Positions 19,391-30,564 of a DNA stretch of 64,000 nt are shown here, piece by piece. The stretch is from assembly GCA_021292165.1 (NCBI GenBank), contig CM037879.1, positions 157,263,278 through 157,327,277 of the forward strand, in the 5' to 3' direction. The DNA is from Shinisaurus crocodilurus. Taxonomy: Eukaryota; Chordata; Lepidosauria; Squamata; Shinisauridae. The first letter of the stretch is position 1, and each line of letters opens with the position of its first letter. Under the pieces are notes generated by a model, which was not told the origin of the DNA, ran no database searches, and saw nothing but the letters and a program-made list of their open reading frames with translations. The translations under genes were made by a program, and so were the position numbers.

Positions 19391-20627
19391 TCCCTAAAAT
19401 TTACTGACTAAAGCAGGGCACCTCATCCTGCCTGATTGCAGAGCTGCTCCAGGGCGCTCACCCCTTAAAGCCACGCTCACATTTTTATTGCTTTTATGCT
19501 TTATGTTACTTCGAGTATAAACTGCATTGCATATGCCGTATGAACTGCATTTCAGAGAATGCAGTTCATACTTTAATAAACAAATATTCCCATATGCCAG
19601 GGCATAACCGTAAAGGGATGGCACTCTGCACATGCTCAGAGGCGCTCACTATTTGGGGTACATGCATCCTTGGTTGCAAGAACAGGTTGGGAGCATAAGC
19701 CCTGGCTCAAGTACTTACCGTATTTGTCTTAAGGGCCTTCCTAATGCATTCCCAAGGGCATCCAATTACAGGTCTAATATCCTTTGCAGAGATCAGCCCA
19801 CTTCATGAATGGGAGATATTTGGGTGGTGGTGGGATGGAAATGCTGAACTGAGAAATTTCTTTTCAGAGCGGGGAGGTCTTGTTAGTTTTAAGGAGACCA
19901 GAGTTCTCATCCTTTGCCTTTTGTGACTGAGCTTTCAAGGATGCTGCACAGATGGGGAACATGTACAAGGATTTAGCAATGACAGTAGTTGGCATAGATG
20001 GGTTGGTTGGGTGGATGGTGGAGATATGGTCTAGGTGGGCATAAATGTGTCCATTTGGTTACTGGTTTGAAGAAAGGATGTGGAGCATTGATGGTCATTT
20101 CCTGAAGAACCCTGCAATTTGGAAAAGGCCAGTGGATGGAGGAGGAATGGAAGGAAGGAAGGGGGAGCAGGTTCTTTTTTGAGGCTTCAATGTCCAAAAT
20201 TATATTGTCCACAAAGGAGGGGGGGAAAGAAAAGAAAGAACTTTGCATATTCTTGTGTCTCAGCAACAGCACTACCTAGCAGCTGGGCAGGGAAGGAGTG
20301 GCAGTTGTCTTCACCCCCTGGTTTGGTACTCAAATCTTTGGCATGATCCACCTTGACTGCTTTGTAGTTAATTGCACCTGAGCAATGTGCCTGAGATGTG
20401 TCAGACCGCTTTCTTCCTCTCTTTAGCCTATCCGCTTACCATGTTTGCCTGCCACTACCATGATGACCCCATAATGGTATCTGTAGGCTATGGCATTCAA
20501 GTTCCCTTTCCCCAATTTTGCTTCAGTGCCATACCATGTGGAAGTTTCCAAATATACTCTTGCCACATGTGAAGAGGGAGAGCTTGTTTCTGTTTTAGTT
20601 TAATTGTTACTCTTTTAATTCCTAGTA
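19391..20627. other. unannotated stretch
   Basis: 19500-19580 has a short inverted repeat around TATGAACTGCATT. Otherwise nothing recognised. Confidence 0.4.
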
Positions 20628-20886
20628 CAGTAATACCTTGGATTGCAAGTAACTTGGTCTGAGAGCGTTTTGCAAGACAAGCAAATTTTTTTTACAAATT
20701 TTGACTTGATAAACGAGCAAGGTCTTGCAAGACAAGTGTAGGGATGTAACTGCTAGCCTCGAGCGGGCGTAGCGGGCCGAAATCGGCCCCGCTCATGCCC
20801 GCCAGAGACTCGCTTTGATATAAGAGTGCTTTGGATTACAAGCACGGTTCCAGAACGAATTATGCTTGCAATCCAAGGTATTACTG
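20628..20886. mobile_element. Tigger/pogo-like MITE (copy 2)
   Basis: Perfect 22-bp terminal inverted repeats beginning CAGTAATACCTTGGATTGCA, flanked by TA (20626-20627, 20887-20888). The outer parts match 8441-8690, but the centre (about 20740-20812) is a GC-rich CGGGC-type segment absent from copy 1. Confidence 0.9.
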
Positions 20887-20888
20887 TA

Positions 20889-21520
20889 TGTATTCTCAAC
20901 ATTTAATAACTCTCATCATGGTGGTTTCAAGTATTTACTCAACAGAGTGAACTGCATGGTCCAACTCTCCACTGATGCTGGATTACCCCACAGACCTAAA
21001 TATTCTTTAAGAAATTATAGCACATACAGATACGACATTTACTGTCCAATATAAACATATATAATTGTAGGTAACTGACATCAGCCAAATAAAATGATTA
21101 GGATTGAGTGCCTGTGATAATGTGTTTTGAAGAGTAAATAGTTGACAGCCAGTATAATATCTACACTTTATAAAATAGAGGAGGGGAGAAGTTATGCTAA
21201 TAAATATAAAAATGTGTGGCCATTTTCAGTGTGTTACTGAAAAAACGGGGACTGCTTTTAGTAAGTACAGAAATGTGAATTTATTACTGTTCTAAATACA
21301 TTTAATCCACACTGAAATTCTTTTCTAATGTGTGTGGGACATTAATATTCTGAAAGTCATTTACTACTCAAGATCACTTAATATAGATTAGTTACCTCTT
21401 GTCACACTTTGAACAACTCCTTTCGATAACCACCCATTTGGTCTCTTTGGGAGTACACAATTCCTTCCGAGTGAGTGAGTGGTTTGGCAGCCCTTGTCTC
21501 CCTTCCCACTTAAGTCAATG
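20889..21520. other. unannotated stretch
   Basis: AT-rich. No repeat or coding signal recognised. Confidence 0.4.
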
Positions 21521-21524
21521 AGGC

Positions 21525-21615
21525 TGCAGTCCTATGCCTACTTACTTGGGAGTAAGTCCTAGTGAACCCAATAGGGCTTACTCTTGAGTAGGCATATTTA
21601 GGATTGCACTTTTAA
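21525..21615. repeat. family F palindromic repeat
   Basis: GGCTGCAGTCCTATGCCTAC, AGTAAGTCC and the inverse GGGCTTACT, ending TTAGGATTGCAC. 21616-22169 next to it holds a C-run, a short (GT)n and nothing else recognised. Confidence 0.78.
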
Positions 21616-22169
21616 GTATATTTAAGCGTAGCCTAGTAAAATGTTACAGGAACTGGTAAATCTTGTGTGCAAGGCTGCTATGCATTTGCAAATCCTATAC
21701 AGCATGGAAATTAAGTATCCCCCCCCCCCAATTTAATTTGCATGCAGGGAGGGATATTTTTTTTGGTGTGTGTGTGTGCACGCGTATCCATATGCATATG
21801 CATGTGGGGTGTGTGTGTTGCAGCATGTGGGGAGGGTTAACCTTTCCCTCCCTGGCTTCCACTCCCCTTGGACATCAACCCCTGCATGGCAGTTAAGCAG
21901 AGAGGGAGAAATGTTCATTGGCAGCAATGGACACTCGGAGCTCTGGGCATAGACCCGGGCCCCTAGCAAATAGATTTGGGCCTGGAGGCCCATGGGCCTT
22001 GGCCTAGCAACAGCGCTGTACCTTGTCTTGGTCAAATCATGTCTTGGATGGGTATAGGATCAAGGGTGGGAGGAGACAGCAAGAAGCGTTGAAGGGGGCT
22101 CTGGCTTGGCATGGAACGTTGACCGTCACCACTCTTTGGGCATACCAGCCACTGCTGCTATACCTATTG

Positions 22170-22272
22170 AAACCCCATTGAGGCTTCAATCCTAAACTCA
22201 CTTACCAGGGAGTAATTCTTATTGGGCATAGTGGGACTTACTTCTGAGTAAACATGCATAGGCTTGCACTGT
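22170..22272. repeat. family F palindromic repeat
   Basis: CTTCAATCCTAAACTCACTT ... CATGCATAGGCTTGCAC, with GAGTAATTC and GACTTACTTC arms. Confidence 0.72.
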
Positions 22273-22398
22273 GAAGCTTGCGTCGCACACAGTGTTTTGA
22301 TCTGGTGTTTTTGTTCTCGGTTAATGTAAAAGGTGACCAGGATTCTGGCAGGACAGTGATGTCTCTGTCAAGATGTCAGAGGACCCCCCCCCCACATC

Positions 22399-22534
22399 CA
22401 GCCTTCCCCAACCTGGTGTCCTCCAGATGGTGTGGATTACAACTACCATCATCCCTGACCATTAGCCATGCTGGCTGGGGCTGATGTGTGTTGGAGTCCA
22501 AAATGTCCGGAGGGCACCAATGGGGAAGGTTGCC
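22399..22534. repeat. foldback element, family B
   Basis: CAGCCTTCCCCAACCTGGTG and the inverse GGCACCAATGGGGAAGGTTG, with AGCCATGCTGGCTGGGG at the centre. Confidence 0.85.
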
Positions 22535-22760
22535 TTAATCTGTCAGTGTGTCAGGTTATTTTTGACCTGATGATGATGGGGTACACCCACAAATTCTGGT
22601 CCCACTCAGCACCCCAGTCTGTGTATCTTCCTTCTTCTGCTGGTCCCTGACAGCTGCCATGGGATGTAGCAGCTGCATTGATTCTAACCGCTGAGTCCAG
22701 TTGACCTCCTAAACTGATAAGCATGGGAAATGTAAGGAGGTATTAAAGAGAAGATAATAC

Positions 22761-22971
22761 CTATATTTTCGGGAAACTCTATCCGGGCGAGAGCCGAATA
22801 GAACACGTTATCAGGAGGGAAAACCTTCTCCTGAACAATTTGCCAAAGTAAATCTCTTTGATGAAAATGAATCACACAGGCATTCCCTTCAATTTGTTCT
22901 TTGACAACCTGGCACTTTAAATATGTCAAAACCAACAGTTCGCCGTTCGGCTCATATAATACTCCAGGCAT
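22761..22971 (-). CDS. candidate coding exon of unknown gene
   Basis: Minus-strand ATG at 22971-22969 opens 70 codons with well-formed protein composition (for example VIHFHQRDLLWQIV and FPPDNVFYSALARIEFP). It then reaches a possible donor, ATAG|GTATTATC, at 22760. An in-frame TAG lies 15 nt upstream, so it would be a first coding exon or an internal exon with the acceptor TATAAAG just before the ATG. CpG dinucleotides are retained (GTTCGCCGTTCGG, CTCGCCCGG), unlike the surrounding DNA. I do not recognise the protein and cannot find the next exon. It could be a retrocopy or an old transposon gene. Confidence 0.35.
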
Positions 22972-23285
22972 CTTTATATGATTCTATGGGTTTCAGATGG
23001 CCCATGTCAAACATGAGTCTATATAATATTCCCAGCCTACAGATGCTGTCATGCTCACATTTTAAGTCATCTAAATAGTTCTAAATTTTAACCTTTTAAC
23101 CCCCTCTGCTTTCTTTTTGCCACTTTGAGAGAATGCCTTGCCTCACAAAGAACACACAGAAACTGCCAGTGAATCGCTATCTTCTACGAAAGGAATTCTA
23201 GTCCACGTTTGTTCTGCCATTAATAACATCCCAGCTTCTGCTTTATTGCTTTATGGTATGGCAACAAGGGCTGCAAGCTTTATAG

Positions 23286-23419
23286 CAGGTGGGCAACTTG
23301 TGGCCCTCAGGATGATTTGGCCCACAACTCCCATCATCCCTCACCAATGGCTATGCTGGCTGGGGCTGATGGGAGTTGTCGGCCAAAATTTCTGGAGGGC
23401 TACAAGTTGCCCACCCTTG
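23286..23419. repeat. foldback element, family C
   Basis: CAGGTGGGCAACTTGTGGCC and the inverse CTACAAGTTGCCCACCCTTG, with CCACAACTCCCATCATCCC and the inverse GATGGGAGTTGTCGG. Confidence 0.88.
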
Positions 23420-23471
23420 CTTTAAAGTACAATCATATATGCATGTAAATGCCACAGAGTTCAATGAGATC

Positions 23472-23563
23472 AAGGTTGCAACCCTGTACCTACTATCCTG
23501 GGTGTAAGCCTCATCGATATCAATGGGACTTACCTCTGAATAGAAATATATAGGCTTGTACTG
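23472..23563. repeat. family F palindromic repeat (first of a doublet)
   Basis: AGGTTGCAACCCTGTACC ... ATAGGCTTGTACTG, ending immediately before TTAA (23564-23567). Confidence 0.7.
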
Positions 23564-23567
23564 TTAA

Positions 23568-23650
23568 GATGCAATCCTATGAACGCTCACTTTGGAGTAA
23601 GCCCCATTGAACACAAGTGGGACTTATGTCTGAGTAATTCTGAGTAATTC
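23568..23650. repeat. family F palindromic repeat (second of a doublet)
   Basis: Begins GATGCAATCCTATGAACG directly after the shared TTAA. AAGCCCCATTGA and GTGGGACTTATG arms. The right end is degraded, with a short GAGTAATTCT tandem. Confidence 0.65.
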
Positions 23651-23696
23651 CACTATTGCTGTCAAGTAAGACAAATAAGTAAGGCTCTCAAGTGAG

Positions 23697-23945
23697 AGCC
23701 AGTGTGGCGTAGTGGTTAGAGTGTTGGACTGGGACTCTGGAGATCCAGGTTCTAGTTCCTGCTCGGCCATGAAACTCACTGGGTGACTTTGGGCCAGTTA
23801 CTGACTCTCAGCCTAACCTACCTCACAGGGTTGTTGTGAGGTAAAATGGAGAGGAGGAGGATTATGTAAGCCGCCTTGGGTTCCTTGCAGGAAAAAAGGC
23901 GGGGTATAAATATAATTAATAAATAAAAATAATAAATAAATAATA
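23697..23945 (+). mobile_element. tRNA-derived SINE, family 1, full copy
   Basis: Head AGCCAGTGTGGCGTAGTGG, B-box region GGTTCTAGTTC, body CACTGGGTGACTTTGGGCC, tail GCCGCCTTGGGTTCCTTG then GGCGGGGTATAAATA and (AATA)n. Confidence 0.92.
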
Positions 23946-23959
23946 AGTGTCCATAGGAT

Positions 23960-25489
23960 TACAGTCCTAATGGGTTTTACTGGTAGAATTAATTAATGAA
24001 AGCTTTAAATGATTAATGTTTCCAGAACAGGGAAGGTCAGCAGGGCTTGCAGAAGGGAGCTGTGCTGGCTTGTCCCACACACATGTATTTCTTGAGTTTG
24101 TTTGGATTCTGTTGTGTTATTCTAACAGGGAATGAAAAAAAGAAAAAGAAAATAGATTTTCCCCCCTTCTAATAATGAATGTTGACTTTTGTTTATTACA
24201 GCATAAGTTATCTTACATTTCGCTTCACACTGTCCAAAAGGCATCTGTGTTGTGGTTTTGGCTACTTTGGCAACTTTATTTTAATATAGCCTGTTAAAAG
24301 GCAGATGATAAATCAGCTAATTTTCGTTTTAAAAAATTAGTCAACAAGCATAACGTAATGCCCCAAGCTGGTAAACAACATATTTAGTTAATATCTCAAG
24401 ACCAGATTACTCATGATCCAGAAGTGATTAGTGGCAGAAAATCTGTATAGTTGTTGATGTCACTGTTCTCATTTGGAGTGGGTTTTTTTTTTTTGTCCCT
24501 GCTTTGCTGTCTTAAACGATTTCATGTTAGTTTATTTGTAATACTGTGATAGTGGCAGTGTCATGAAAGAGCACCTTTGAAACCAGGACCTCTACTTGCA
24601 TCATATGCATTCTACTGCTTTTTCATTAAACATGTTTTCATCCTTGGAAAGCCAAATTCTTACAATAATAAATCAGAGACACCTCGAGGCTTTGCCAAGT
24701 TAAATATCTACAGTTTCTGGCAATTATGTAATTTCCAGATTTGCTACAATGGCTATTGCTGATAAGTCAATCGTCATAAAAAGAAATGTTCCAGACCAAT
24801 CTTTATTAGTACGTCCTTCACTGATGTATGTAAAACAATCTTTCTGTTCTCCCCTCTTTTGGAGTTTGGGTGGGGGAAGAGAGCATAATTGCAGCTTTCC
24901 CCCTCTTTTGAGTGACTCTTCATCATAACAGTTTATATCTGGAAAATATCACAGAAAATGTGAAAAGGGGGTAAGTTTAAACCAAGAAAATCAGGCCCCG
25001 CTGTTATTAATAGAACAGCTCAAAAATATTTCCCATGATGTGTTTGTAATAGTTCTGTCTCGTAATAAAACTCAGCAGTGATATATTTCTCCCATTCTCA
25101 AGTTGATTTTGCATTAGGAGGCCAGACAAAAGCAATTTGTAATAAGGTCCCTGATCCAATGCCTGGACATACAAAAAGGGCTCAAAGGACTCCGTGCTCA
25201 TTTAAAAGCTCTTTAGAATGATTAATGGCTAAATGCATTGCAAATTATCAAGTGCTTTACACAGACAAAATGGGGAGCTTTTTCAGAAGTTTACCCACAC
25301 AAAAAAATCCTCTCAGTAACTGAGGGTAAAGTATCACCCAGAGTAGGCAGTTGCAATATGGATGAAAAAAAGGTTAGAATTCATTTAAAAAGGTGTCCCA
25401 ATTCTTTTCTCTGTCATTTATTATGACTCAGCTGTCATCGCCGACAAGTGAAGAAGAAACTAAGTCAAATGAATGCAGCCGCCTTTCAG
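23960..25489. other. repeat-poor stretch, candidate conserved non-coding DNA
   Basis: About 1.5 kb of AT-rich, complex sequence without a recognisable transposon. It contains many TAAT-type homeobox cores (for example CAAAATTAATTTT-like and TTAGTTAATATC). A 64-codon minus-strand frame (25007-25201) starts with a real ATG but has no family I know. Confidence 0.4.
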
Positions 25490-26105
25490 ACAATGGGTTG
25501 CATCCAGGCAAGGTTAGTTGAGATCAATCAGACTTCAGTTATAGAGCAATCCAATGTGGCACGAGGGGGGAGTGAAGTGGAAGAAGATCTGCCACTTCTA
25601 AAGCCTGCTGGCTGATGCCGGCCATGGCGAGGCAGGGAGGGTTTTGCCAGAGAGTTCTCTGGTGGTCCTCCCCCCCCATTGGTTTCAGTGGGGTAGAAAT
25701 TACCTATGCTGCCAACTCCAGGTGGGTATGTGTAACGGGCCCCATCATGGGGCCTCACGGGAGAATAGAAGGGCTATGAATCCAACAGATGCAAGGGTGC
25801 CTCTAGCCCAACTCTGGAACCCTTCCCAGAATGTCATGTTTTGAGTCCTACCTCCATGAACAAACAATGCCAGCAGTAGATCTATACCTGCAGAGCTTTC
25901 CATGGGTGTACTGGGGCTCACCTGGGTGGATGTGCCTCCACCGCTGCTGGGGCTCCTCTCTGCTGTCAGAGGGGCACTTCTGCCCCATCCCATCTCCCTC
26001 CAGCCAGCAGATCTGGGGGTTAGAATTGCTCTCTTAGCCATGACTAACTTTTCACATTCAGGGTGAACCTAACTGTGACTAATTTACTCTGCATCCAACC
26101 CATTG
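25490..26105. repeat. TIR-bearing repeat, family M
   Basis: Left end AATGGGTTGCATCCAGGC and right end (inverse) AATGGGTTGGATGCAGAG, with TTAGTTGAG and TTAGTCACAG subterminal blocks. The interior is GC-richer than the flanks. Confidence 0.6.
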
Positions 26106-26747
26106 GTGTATCAAGCTAATACCAAAGAAATCCGTGGCGGCTCTGTAATGCGCTCTCCACACTTATTTTGGTAGCCTATTGGTACAAATACAGTAGTGGT
26201 TGACGAGTGGGATATAGCAAACTCCCATCACATCAGGATCAGAAAAATCAGTTGGAAGCATTTCCTCATTTTGACAGGTCTTCTTGCTACTTCTCCATGA
26301 TCTTCTGGAGAACTTGAAATAGGAACACTTGCAAATATGTCTGGTAGTCTATGCTACTAGATGCTGATGGCTTATTATAGGATAGAAGGAAATACAGCAA
26401 AGACCCATAACTGTTTGCTTCTCATAGCTGGGGGGGGGGGCACACAGATGTGGATGGCAGTAGTGCCAGCTGATGCTTCACTCTCCCTAATATTAGGAAT
26501 TCCATCTAGGGTTGATCCTCCTTCCCTGCCCCACCCCTCTGCACATTTTCTAGAGTGTCCACCACAAGTATATGGTTACATGGTGATATGAGATGCTTTA
26601 CAAATGCTGTATTTAATTTATTCCACTGTGTTTGCCAGCAACGCAAAGATAATAATAATGAAGTCACTTTAAAAAAAAATGTGCTTAATGTAACTTGTCG
26701 TTTGACCCTCAGAAATTTCAGGTTTCTTGTATAAGAAATGGACTGTG

Positions 26748-26836
26748 CAATGTAATTCTATGCATGCTTACTCAGAGGTAAGCCCCACTGAGTCCAAGGG
26801 GGCTTATGTCAGGTGAATGGGCACAAGACTGCGGCC
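26748..26836. repeat. family F palindromic repeat
   Basis: GTAATTCTATGCATGCTTAC, AAGCCCCACTGAGTCCAAGG and GGGCTTATG arms. 26106-26745 before it has a G-run (26430-26439) and nothing else recognised. Confidence 0.7.
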
Positions 26837-26929
26837 TTTGTCTGGTGTGTGTGTGTGTGTACAACATTTTAACAGTTCCATAGTTCTAATCTTGGCTCAC
26901 GCATAGTTAGTGCAGCACAAGAAGTGCCC

Positions 26930-28080
26930 GGCTGGATCAGACCAAAGCCTTATCTAATCTAGCATCCTGTTTCCCGCAGTGGCCAACCTGCTGCCCCTTG
27001 GGAACCCACATGTTGTCCTGCTGTTGTTCCCAAGCAACTGGAATCCAAAGGCATGTTGCCTCTCATCCTGGAGCTGGTATGACTAATAGTTGTTGATAGC
27101 CTTCATCTCCATGAATTTGTCTAATCTCCTTTTAAAATCACCTAAGTTGGTGGACACCACCACATCTTGTGGTAGCAAATTCTATAGTTTAACTATGTGC
27201 TTTGTGAAGAAATGCCTCCTTTTCTCTGTCCCAGCCATTCAGCTTCACTGGAGGACCCTGAGTTCTAGTGTTATGAAAGAGGGAGAAAAACTTATCTCTA
27301 TCTAGTTACTCCACACCATGCATACTTTTATACATCTCTGTCATGTCCCCCTTTACTCACCTAAAAACAACAACAACTAAATAGCCCCAGATATTATAAC
27401 CTTTCCTTATAGGGGATTTTTTTTCCAGCTCCCTTATCATTTTGGTTGTCCTTTTCAACAGCTTTTCCAGTTCTACAATATCCTTTTTGAGATTCAGTGA
27501 GCAGAAGTGCATACAGTATTTCGTAGTCATACCACAGATTTGTATGAAGGCATTATTATACTGGCAGTTTTATTTTTGTTCCCTTTCCCAATGATCCCAA
27601 ACCTGGAATTCACCTTTTTTCACAGTTGCCAGTCTTGCCACACATTGGTTTGACATTTTCATTCAGCTATCCAACATAACCTCAGGACCCCTTTCCTGGT
27701 CAGTCACTGCCTGCTCAGACCCCATCAGAGTGTATGTGAAGTTAGGAATTTTTTTGTTGCTCCAGTATGTATCACTTTACTCTTACACTGAACTGCATTT
27801 GCTATTTTAAGGCCTATTCACCCAGTTTGGAGAGATCCTTTTGGAGCTCTTTGCAATCGCCTCTTGTTTTTACCAACCTGAATAAATTCAGTGTCACCAG
27901 CAAACACGGCCACCTCATTGCTCACCACTAACTCCAGTTCATTTATGAACAAGTTAAAAAGTGCTGGTTCCATTACAGATTCTGGAGAGACTCCATTTCT
28001 TACATCCCTGTATTGTGAGAACTGTTAATTTATTCCTACTCTGCTTCCTGTTCATTAACTGGTTACCGAATCATAAGAGG
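26930..28080. mobile_element. old LINE-derived repeat (CR1/L3-like, family uncertain)
   Basis: Long diverged interspersed repeat beginning CGGCTGGATCAGACCAAAG and containing CCATGAATTTGTCTAATC, TGTGAAGAAATGCCTCC and TTCATTTATGAACAAGTTAA, blocks I recognise as a common amniote LINE-associated repeat. Orientation is not certain. Confidence 0.5.
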
Positions 28081-28968
28081 AGCTTAATACAGTCCCAAAA
28101 TATTAGAGCTTGACTGCACTCCCTTTCTTCCATCCACCTATTCATACAAGAGGTTGAAGGGATGAGATACATGCTAAGAGCAAATCACAAAGAGCTTCCA
28201 TCCATTCTTCATCTTTTAAGCCTTGCGGTGATACCACCAATGTGATATCAGCTGGATCAACATTGTGCATCCTTTTGTGAGTACTCCACTCCCTTCCACA
28301 TCTTCTAGCATGCTGAAACCAGGCCAAAAAGCCTGGTCGGTCTGCCTAGTCAGTCCCACTACCCAGTTGCCTTCTGCAGAACCTCATCCCAAATGCATTA
28401 ATAGCCAACTAAAATATACATGTATAATTTGACACCAGCAATTTTAATTTTTGTATGTGTGTGAAGCTGTTAACGCACCCAGAGAAAGAAAATAGGATTT
28501 AATCATCTACCTTGTCAGAAACATAATGAGGGTCATAATGTGGAGTGGGCTAATTAATCATGCAGAAGACATGGTCAGCCTGTTAAATATCACTGGACAA
28601 AAAAGGGCCTCCAAATGCCTGCTTATTCATTAATTTTTGTTTCCTTTTTCCTGTTCATTCCTGCAAAATGCCACTTTCCTGCATACTTATTGCTCTTTGA
28701 TACTGGACACAACCTCTGTGACTTCTTTTAGCCTTGGCAAGTCACCAATAGCACTCATGTCACTTTAAAACACCCACACAAACATTAAAATGTACATATA
28801 TTCAGAAGTGATGATGTGATTTATTATCCTGCAATCCTTATTAGCCACAAGGGTGTGTAAGAAAGATGTGTTACATGAAAACAGGGCAATCTAGCAGTTT
28901 GCTCAGAGTGAAGACTGGCTTGGCCTAAATACAGGAATCTCCCATCTTTACCCTTTGTATCTTACTCG
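28081..28968. other. stretch with short open frame and candidate conserved block
   Basis: 28142-28327 is open on the minus strand (61 codons, unrecognised). 28440-28850 is repeat-free and AT-rich, with TAATTAATCATGC-type motifs typical of developmental enhancers, but this is inference only. Confidence 0.35.
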
Positions 28969-28969
28969 T

Positions 28970-29405
28970 AGGGATGTGCAAACCAGCAAAACTTGAACTT
29001 GATGAAGCTCTCCAAACTCCATCTCGAAGCTTGTTAGACTTGAGTCTGTATTAGATTGCGAGCTTTGTTTTTTTTCTTTTCAAATGAAAATCTGTGTGTA
29101 TTTTTGTGCATATTTTTCTAAATGTATGCATCAGTTGTGCACATATCTGAAATGTATGCATTTTTCTCCCATTGATTAAAGCATATTTGTGCGCATTTCT
29201 CAAAAATATGCATTTTTTCATGCGCATTTTCAAATGTATGCATGGTGTCGAATGCATTTTTTGGGATCTGCGAATCACATTGCAAGTTCAGGAATGTATG
29301 AACTTTGACTGCGGATTGTGTCCCACTCCATGTCTGGTCCAAAAAGTGTGAACTTTGTAAATCCGGATAAAAAACGAACTGAATTGAATTTCTCATACAT
29401 CCCTG
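28970..29405. repeat. TIR-bearing repeat, family K (copy 1)
   Basis: AGGGATGTGCAAAC at the left and CATACATCCCT at the right. The interior is built of TGCATTTTT / TGCGCATTT units. A second copy is at 35743-36093. Confidence 0.55.
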
Positions 29406-29938
29406 CCTTACTGTCCATTTGTTTCATTGTTTGCACTACTTTTTTGACATAGAGGTATAAACAATATATGCATGCAACAAACAAAAAAATAAATTTAAAG
29501 GGAATGTATAACTAGAACAGACCCTAACAAATCTGTTTAGGCTTTTTATAAATCCCCACCACCACTTTTAAAAATATCCCCCCCCCCAAAGTGGTTTCCA
29601 AGGGAAAAAAAGTCACATGTAACACATATTAAACACAGTGATTTATATCTTGGTTCCCTTGTAAACTTAAGATTAGTTAATATAACTATTAATAAATATA
29701 TTTATTTATTATATATATTTATCAGTATTATATTTATATTAGTAAACAAATTATTAAAATTAGTAAAAAAATTTAGTAAAATATTAGTAAATATAACTTA
29801 GTCCATAACATTATTACGAAACATTCTAGCCACTCCTTTGCTTCCTCCTCCATTCTCCCCAGGCCACATTAATCCCTCCCTCTAGGAGGAGGAGTAATTC
29901 CTGCAGGTGGCGTCAAGAGCACATAAGGCAGGCCATGT
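29406..29938. other. AT-rich stretch
   Basis: 29640-29800 is a low-complexity run of TTATTTATATTAGTAAA-type motifs. No gene signal. Confidence 0.6.
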
Positions 29939-29939
29939 G

Positions 29940-30082
29940 CTGAAGCTAAGCAGGTATGAGCCGGGTCAATGCTTGGATGGGTGACTGCCTGGGCTGCTCT
30001 GCTCACTTCTGTTCTCCTGCACTGAGCAGGGGGTTAGACTCGATGGCCTTATAGGCCCTTCTACTATTATATGACTGCCTTC
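29940..30082 (+). mobile_element. 5S rRNA-derived SINE with CR1-like tail (plus orientation)
   Basis: GAAGCTAAGCAGGTATGAGC and GCTTGGATGGGTGACTGCC are the 5S rRNA internal promoter segments. They are followed by GAGCAGGGGGTTAGACTCGA, the CR1 3'-end sequence seen at 35.1 kb. Confidence 0.85.
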
Positions 30083-30420
30083 TCGTGATTGCAATCTCCT
30101 GTTAAACCAGGCAGAGATGAATTCCCAACACCCTGACAATCCAAAACTTGAGTAGGACCTAAATCAGATTCTTCTATCTCTGAATCAGATTCTTCCTCTG
30201 AGACCATGGTTTCAGGGGAAGGCACGACAAATATCACCAGACCAATTTATGTAAGTATATCAATTATGCATACCAGTTATCTCTTTCTGTTTTCATATCA
30301 GCCAGACACAATTGGTTAGTCTGAGAGATAGTGACTTGTGCAAGTGGGTTGAACCCAGTTCTCCCAAGTCCCAAACTCTCATCCACTTCACAACATAGCT
30401 GGTCTGGTCATGTGCTACAG

Positions 30421-30556
30421 CAGCCTTCCCCAACCTGGTGCCCTCCAGATGTTTTGGTGTTGAACTTCCATCAGCCCCAGCCAGCATGGCCAATGGTGAG
30501 GAATGCTGGGAGTTGTAGTCCAAAACAACGGGAGGGCACCAGGTTGGGGAAGGCTG
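30421..30556. repeat. foldback element, family B, with 8-bp target duplication
   Basis: CAGCCTTCCCCAACCTGGTG and the inverse CACCAGGTTGGGGAAGGCTG. Flanked by TGCTACAG (30413-30420) and TGCTAAAG (30557-30564), 7 of 8 identical, the length expected of hAT transposition. Confidence 0.9.
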
Positions 30557-30564
30557 TGCTAAAG

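Noticed and set aside
28142..28327. 61-codon minus-strand frame (DPADITLVVSPQGLKDEEW...)
   Set aside because: Protein-like but short, without splice context, and next to an old LINE repeat; not enough support to call.
29945..30000. 5S rRNA gene
   Set aside because: Only the internal promoter region is present, fused to a CR1 tail; it is a SINE.
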